A stretch of DNA of 8,907 nt from Acidimicrobiales bacterium (GTDB lineage: Bacteria > Actinomycetota > Acidimicrobiia > Acidimicrobiales > Palsa-688). Where the stretch lies: assembly GCA_019241495.1 (NCBI GenBank), contig JAFAWZ010000032.1:1-8907 (forward strand), given 5' to 3'. Shown piece by piece: positions 6,047-8,907 of this stretch. The translations under genes and the position numbers were made by a program. The notes under the pieces were generated by a model, which worked only from the letters and a program-made list of their open reading frames with translations, was not told the origin of the DNA and made no database searches. Each line of letters opens with the position of its first letter. Position 1 is the stretch's first letter.

Positions 6047-7260
6047 TAGGCGAAGGGCACCATGACGAGGGTGCCGTTGTGCCCGCCGAAACCGAAGCTG
6101 TTCGACAGAGCGGGCCCCGGCTGCCAGGCTCGGGGCGCGCCCGTGACGATGTCGAGGTGGATCTCCGGGTCCATCTCGGTCAGGCCAGCGGTCGGGGGGA
6201 TCTGGCCTTTCTCGATGGTCAGGGCCAGGGCGGCGGCCTCCAGGGAGCCGGCGGCCCCGAGGGAATGCCCGGTGATCCCTTTGATCGACGTGACGGCCGG
6301 GCCGGGGCTGCCGAACACCTTGGTGATGGCCTGGCCCTCAGCCAGATCGTTGGCCGGGGTAGAGGTGCCGTGGGCGTTGATGTGGGTAACCTCCCCAGGG
6401 CTGAGCCCGGCGTCGACCAGGGCGAGCTCCATGCACGAGACCGCACCGCTGCCCTCGGGCGCGGGGGCCGTGATGTGATGGGCGTCCGCGGTGCTGGCGC
6501 CGCCCGCGATCTCGGCGTAGATCCGAGCCCCGCGGGCCTTGGCCCGGTCCAGCTCCTCGAGGATCAACACGGCGCCTCCCTCGCCGATGACGAAGCCATC
6601 CCGCCGGGCGTCGAAGGGCATCGACACCCCCGAGGTGGACAGGGCCGTCATGTTGGAGAACCCGGCCACCCCGATCTCGGTTATGGCGGCCTCCGCCGAT
6701 CCGGCGAAGACGACGTCGCAGCGGCCGGTGGCGATCAGGCGAGCCCCCGCCGTGACACTCTGGGTGCCGGCCGCGCAGGCGGTGACGATGGCCTCACAGG
6801 GGCCTCGCAAGCCGTAGCGCATCGAGACGTCGGCCGCGGCCCGGTTACCCATCATCATGGGCACGAGGAAGGGGCTGACCCGGCGAGGTCCTTTGTCGCG
6901 TAGGACATCGATCTGGTCCGAGACGGTCTCCAGGCCGCCCACACCGGTGCCGATCATCACCCCGGCTCGCTCCGGATCGACGCTGAGGCTGCCGAGCCCG
7001 CCGGCGTCGGCGATCGCTTCGGCGGCCGCCACTGCGGAGAACTGGGTGAAGCGGTCGACGCGGCGCAGCTCCTTGGGCCCGAATATCGGGGTGGGATCCA
7101 GGCCGCTCACCCGTCGCGGACCTTCGGGCGGCTTCCCGAGCAGCCCGGTCCAGAAGGCGTCGCGCCCGATGCCACAAGGTGCCACCACGCCGATCCCCGT
7201 GACCGCGATCCGCCTTCCGGGTATTCCCGGACGACCGGCGTGGGGGTGGACGACCAGCAT
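6046..7260 (-). CDS. fabF: Beta-ketoacyl-ACP synthase II (FabF/KASII)
   Basis: The elongating condensing enzyme of type II fatty-acid synthesis, joining acyl-ACP to malonyl-ACP with loss of carbon dioxide in the cytosol. The 404-residue length is typical. The Cys-His-His triad is visible: C162 in VTACAAGTQS, H297 in INAHGTSTPAND and H332 in KGITGHSLGAAG, with K327 nearby. The glycine-rich SNSFGFGGHNGTL (386-398) and PFDARRDGFVIGEGG (215-229) are standard. The ATG overlaps the acpP stop by one base (TGATG), so translation is probably coupled; there is no separate Shine-Dalgarno. Some 17 residues precede the first strand (RRIAVTGIG), more than in E. coli FabF, with no later start available. A polyketide ketosynthase is less likely given the fabH and acpP neighbours. 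Confidence 0.96.
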   Translation of the reverse strand: MLVVHPHAGRPGIPGRRIAVTGIGVVAPCGIGRDAFWTGLLGKPPEGPRRVSGLDPTPIFGPKELRRVDRFTQFSAVAAAEAIADAGGLGSLSVDPERAGVMIGTGVGGLETVSDQIDVLRDKGPRRVSPFLVPMMMGNRAAADVSMRYGLRGPCEAIVTACAAGTQSVTAGARLIATGRCDVVFAGSAEAAITEIGVAGFSNMTALSTSGVSMPFDARRDGFVIGEGGAVLILEELDRAKARGARIYAEIAGGASTADAHHITAPAPEGSGAVSCMELALVDAGLSPGEVTHINAHGTSTPANDLAEGQAITKVFGSPGPAVTSIKGITGHSLGAAGSLEAAALALTIEKGQIPPTAGLTEMDPEIHLDIVTGAPRAWQPGPALSNSFGFGGHNGTLVMVPFA

Positions 7261-7499
7261 CAGAGCTTGGAGGTCACCAGCTCGAACGCCTGAGCGACGG
7301 TTTGGACCCCTTCCAGCTCGGATTCGTCGACCTTGATGTCGAACTTCTCCTCGAGGGCCATGACCAGCTCGACCAGATCAAGGCTGTCGGCGTCGAGGTC
7401 ATCGGCGAAGCTCGCACCGGGCGTCACTTTGTCCGGTTCCACCTGGAGTACTTCGACCGCGCACTGCTTGAATTGGTCGAACGCGTCTTCCTTGTCCAT
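7260..7499 (-). CDS. acpP: Acyl carrier protein
   Basis: A small acidic carrier that holds growing acyl chains as thioesters on a 4'-phosphopantetheine arm. The 79-residue length is normal. The attachment serine is S39 in DADSLDLVELVMALEEKF (36-53), the helix-II signature for docking to Fab enzymes. Asp and Glu are abundant, as expected. The ATG is preceded by a strong GGAGGAG, and the stop overlaps the fabF start by one base. Its own strong ribosome site and upstream candidate promoter would allow the high expression usual for ACP. The location between fabH and fabF makes it the fatty-acid synthesis ACP rather than a polyketide or peptide-synthetase one. Confidence 0.96.
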   Translation of the reverse strand: MDKEDAFDQFKQCAVEVLQVEPDKVTPGASFADDLDADSLDLVELVMALEEKFDIKVDESELEGVQTVAQAFELVTSKL

Positions 7500-7502
7500 T
7501 CA

Positions 7503-7509
7503 CTCCTCC
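7503..7509 (-). promoter_or_regulatory. Strong Shine-Dalgarno for acpP
   Basis: The minus strand reads GGAGGAG, three bases (TGA) before the ATG at 7499; the GGAGG core is 5 bases away. Upstream, GGCC-ATCC-GGCC (7519-7530) could make a short 4-bp stem near the leader, too weak to call a regulator. Confidence 0.75.
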
Positions 7510-7538
7510 GTTGTTGCGGCCGGATGGCCTGGTCTTGA

Positions 7539-7544
7539 AATGTA
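7539..7544 (-). promoter_or_regulatory. Weak candidate -10 box for acpP-fabF
   Basis: TACATT on the minus strand fits TANNNT and lies in the 90-bp fabH-acpP gap. Transcription from it would start near 7532 and give a leader of about 33 bases that includes the GGAGGAG. No good -35 hexamer is found; the position is instead occupied by one copy of a 9-bp repeat. Confidence 0.3.
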
Positions 7545-7558
7545 GTCGTGGGATGCTG

Positions 7559-7584
7559 CTTCTGGCCCGCTCGGTCTTCTGGCC
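7559..7584 (-). repeat. 9-bp tandem direct repeat in the fabH-acpP gap
   Basis: On the minus strand GGCCAGAAG occurs at 7584-7576 and again at 7567-7559, a 17-bp period with ACCGAGCG between. The inner copy falls where the -35 element of the acpP candidate promoter would lie, and the outer copy just upstream, an arrangement seen for activator sites. No known fatty-acid regulator motif is recognised. Confidence 0.5.
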
Positions 7585-7589
7585 GCCGG

Positions 7590-8573
7590 TCAGCGATCCT
7601 GCCAACGCCAGACGGCCGAGGCCCAGGTCATCCCGGCGCCGAAACCGGCGAGAAGGATGTTGTCCCCATCGCTCAGCCGGCCCCGTTCGAGCGCGTCGAC
7701 CAGGGCGAGCGGGATGGACGCCGAGCTGGTGTTGCCGGTGCGATCGATCACCGACGCAACCCGGTCGAGCGGCAGACCGAGCCGCGACGCGGCCGCCTCC
7801 ATGATCCGGATGTTCGCCTGATGGGGCACGAACAAAGCGATGTCGTCGATGCTCAGCTTGGCCCGCTCCAGGGACGCATTGGCCGACTGGACGGTGGCCA
7901 GCACGGCCCGCCGGAAGACCTCTTTCCCGCGCATGACCATGCCGGAGCCGTGCTGGGCGTAGAGGAGCGACACCAGGTTGCCGTCGACGCCGAGGTCCCA
8001 TCCGAGCAGGCACCCTTCACCCGGTACCGCCTCGACGACCACCGCACCGGCGCCGTCTCCGAAGAGGAAGGCGTTCGTGCGGTCCTCCCAGTTGGTGGCT
8101 CGGCTCAGGGTCTCGGCGCCGATCAAGAGGACCCGCTCGGCGCCCGCGCCGATCAGGCCGCTGGCGGTGACGAGGCCGTAGGTGAAGCCGGCGCAGGCCG
8201 CGTTCAGGTCCATGGCGCCGGTGGAGATCCCAAGGGCGGCGGCCACCGACGCGGAGCTGGCCGGGATCAGCTGGTCCGGTGTCGTCGTGCAGAGGATCAA
8301 CAAGCTGATCGCTTTCGGGTCCACCCCGGCCCGTTCGAGGGCGATGCGTCCCGCTTCGGCGGCCAGCCGGCCTGTGGTGCCGAGCCCGCTCTCGGGAGGG
8401 TGGGGAGGCGGAGCGGGATCCACGAACGGGCCGGTGGCCGCCCGTCGAGCCCGGATCCCGCTGCGTTCGAAGATCCACTCGTCGCTGGTCTCGAAGAGCG
8501 TGGTCAGCTCTTCGTTGGTCACGACTCGCTCCGGGAGGGCCGCTCCCCAGCCGGTGATTGCGACACCAGTCAT
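7590..8573 (-). CDS. fabH: Beta-ketoacyl-ACP synthase III (FabH/KASIII)
   Basis: The initiating condensing enzyme of type II fatty-acid synthesis: it joins an acyl-CoA primer to malonyl-ACP, and its primer choice sets straight- or branched-chain lipids. The 327 residues carry the triad C127 in NAACAGFTYGL, H251 in VPHQANIRIMEA and N281 in RTGNTSSASIPLAL. TSDEWIFERSGI (29-40) and FGDGAGAVVVEA (171-182) are also diagnostic. By eye, about 14 extra residues sit at 47-65 compared with E. coli FabH, including PAPPPHPPE. The segment near 197-212 is about 8 residues shorter, so overall length stays ordinary. The start overlaps the preceding BCCP-like stop (ATGA), with no Shine-Dalgarno, indicating coupled translation. 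Primer preference cannot be read from this. Confidence 0.95.
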   Translation of the reverse strand: MTGVAITGWGAALPERVVTNEELTTLFETSDEWIFERSGIRARRAATGPFVDPAPPPHPPESGLGTTGRLAAEAGRIALERAGVDPKAISLLILCTTTPDQLIPASSASVAAALGISTGAMDLNAACAGFTYGLVTASGLIGAGAERVLLIGAETLSRATNWEDRTNAFLFGDGAGAVVVEAVPGEGCLLGWDLGVDGNLVSLLYAQHGSGMVMRGKEVFRRAVLATVQSANASLERAKLSIDDIALFVPHQANIRIMEAAASRLGLPLDRVASVIDRTGNTSSASIPLALVDALERGRLSDGDNILLAGFGAGMTWASAVWRWQDR

Positions 8574-8905
8574 GACGCGTGCAACCAGGCGATGGGCTGG
8601 CCGGCTTGGACCCGCTCGCCGGGATGGGCCAGGTGACCCTTCAGCGTGCCGGAGAACGGTGAGAGGATCTCGGCGCCCGACACGGTGCCGAGCACGGTGC
8701 CCACGTCGACTGGCTCGCCCGCCTGCATGGACCGGTCGCCCGCCGGTTCGAAGACGCCCGCGCTGGGGCTGACCACGACCCGCTCGGAAACGTACAACAT
8801 CTCGCCCTGGTGCCCGGCGGCGTAGGCGTGGAGGGCGCCGCCGCCCGAGACGGCGTCGACCAGGATGTCCAGGTCGCTAGGCCGAGAAACGTTCACCGTG
8901 CTCAC
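8570..8905 (-). CDS. BCCP-like biotinyl/lipoyl-fold protein lacking the biotinylation motif
   Basis: 111 residues from a GTG start, close to the window edge; the frame stays open to the edge, so a longer N-terminus cannot be excluded. Residues 43-109 resemble the biotinyl domain of AccB, the biotin carrier of acetyl-CoA carboxylase: VVVSPSAGVFEPAG matches its VRSPMVGTFY region, GEPVDVGTVLGTV matches GQxVxxGDTLCIV, and SPFSGTLKGHL plus GERVQAGQPIAWL match the second half. Where AccB has the AMKM biotin hairpin, this protein has only VSGAEI (75-80), about five residues shorter. Its sole lysine, K89, aligns with the lysine of the later GTVKAIL strand. It therefore cannot be biotinylated at the usual site. 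The N-terminal segment (10-43) recalls the AccB N-terminal region without its Ala/Pro linker. The stop overlaps the fabH start (ATGA), tying it to fatty-acid synthesis. A regulatory or scaffolding role for the carboxylase is inference; a different lipoyl-like domain is possible. Confidence 0.72.
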   Translation of the reverse strand: MSTVNVSRPSDLDILVDAVSGGGALHAYAAGHQGEMLYVSERVVVSPSAGVFEPAGDRSMQAGEPVDVGTVLGTVSGAEILSPFSGTLKGHLAHPGERVQAGQPIAWLHAS

Positions 8906-8907
8906 GT

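Noticed and set aside
7548..8636. A 362-codon plus-strand open frame opposite fabH.
   Set aside because: It is the antisense shadow of fabH; the translation has no domain signature, and the opposite strand has the complete KASIII triad. The frame at 6079-6903 opposite fabF is rejected for the same reason.
8636..8644. The only lysine (K89) of the BCCP-like protein as a possible biotin attachment site.
   Set aside because: It lies in the GTLKGHL strand, which aligns with GTVKAIL of AccB, not in the hairpin after the TLCIV-like strand, and no AMKM context surrounds it.
1..8907. Search for CRISPR arrays, tRNA or rRNA genes, transposases, attachment sites and toxin or defence genes.
   Set aside because: No regularly spaced repeats, recognisable RNA gene or mobile-element protein was seen; genes are closely packed housekeeping functions with no intergenic stretch above 150 bp.

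Overview
The window is a GC-rich stretch of ordinary bacterial chromosome with seven complete protein genes, one gene that reaches or nearly reaches the right edge, and one short gene remnant. An actinobacterium is the best guess, possibly a deep or uncultured lineage. Reasons: the GC-rich codon use; a TypA of actinobacterial flavour; a remnant resembling the F420-linked deazaflavin nitroreductase (Ddn) family, which is concentrated in Actinobacteria; and three genes whose TANNNT -10 boxes sit 6-7 bases before the start codon, as in leaderless actinobacterial transcripts. This is inference from sequence, not a database assignment.

Layout. Positions 13-4324 hold three minus-strand genes, transcribed in the order aquaporin (AqpZ-like), UbiB/ABC1 atypical kinase, TypA/BipA ribosome-associated GTPase. 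A divergent 88-bp intergenic region (4325-4412) separates them from plus-strand genes: a YhdH/AcuI-type NADPH quinone or acrylyl-CoA reductase (4413-5423), a 28-residue minus-strand relic of a Ddn-like gene (5428-5514), and a Bcp/PrxQ peroxiredoxin (5569-6024). From 6046 to the right edge everything is minus-strand again and forms a fatty-acid synthesis cluster, transcribed as BCCP-like protein, fabH, acpP, fabF. Two junctions in it overlap (ATGA between the BCCP-like gene and fabH, TGATG between acpP and fabF). The one real gap (90 bp before acpP) holds a strong Shine-Dalgarno, a candidate promoter and a 9-bp tandem repeat.

How the genes work together. FabH starts acyl chains from acyl-CoA and malonyl-ACP, AcpP carries them, and FabF elongates them. 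The protein encoded upstream of fabH looks like the biotin carboxyl carrier protein of acetyl-CoA carboxylase, but the biotinylation motif is missing and its only lysine is not at the biotin position. It is therefore more likely a regulatory or structural partner than a carrier. The other genes are housekeeping or stress functions (water channel, peroxide removal, ribosome GTPase, lipid/quinone-related kinase) with no visible pathway link.

I see no mobile element, CRISPR array, tRNA, rRNA or defence island. I found no clearly new multi-gene system. The best leads are the non-biotinylatable BCCP-like protein in the fab cluster, the Ddn relic, and the repeats and leaderless promoter architecture in the gaps.
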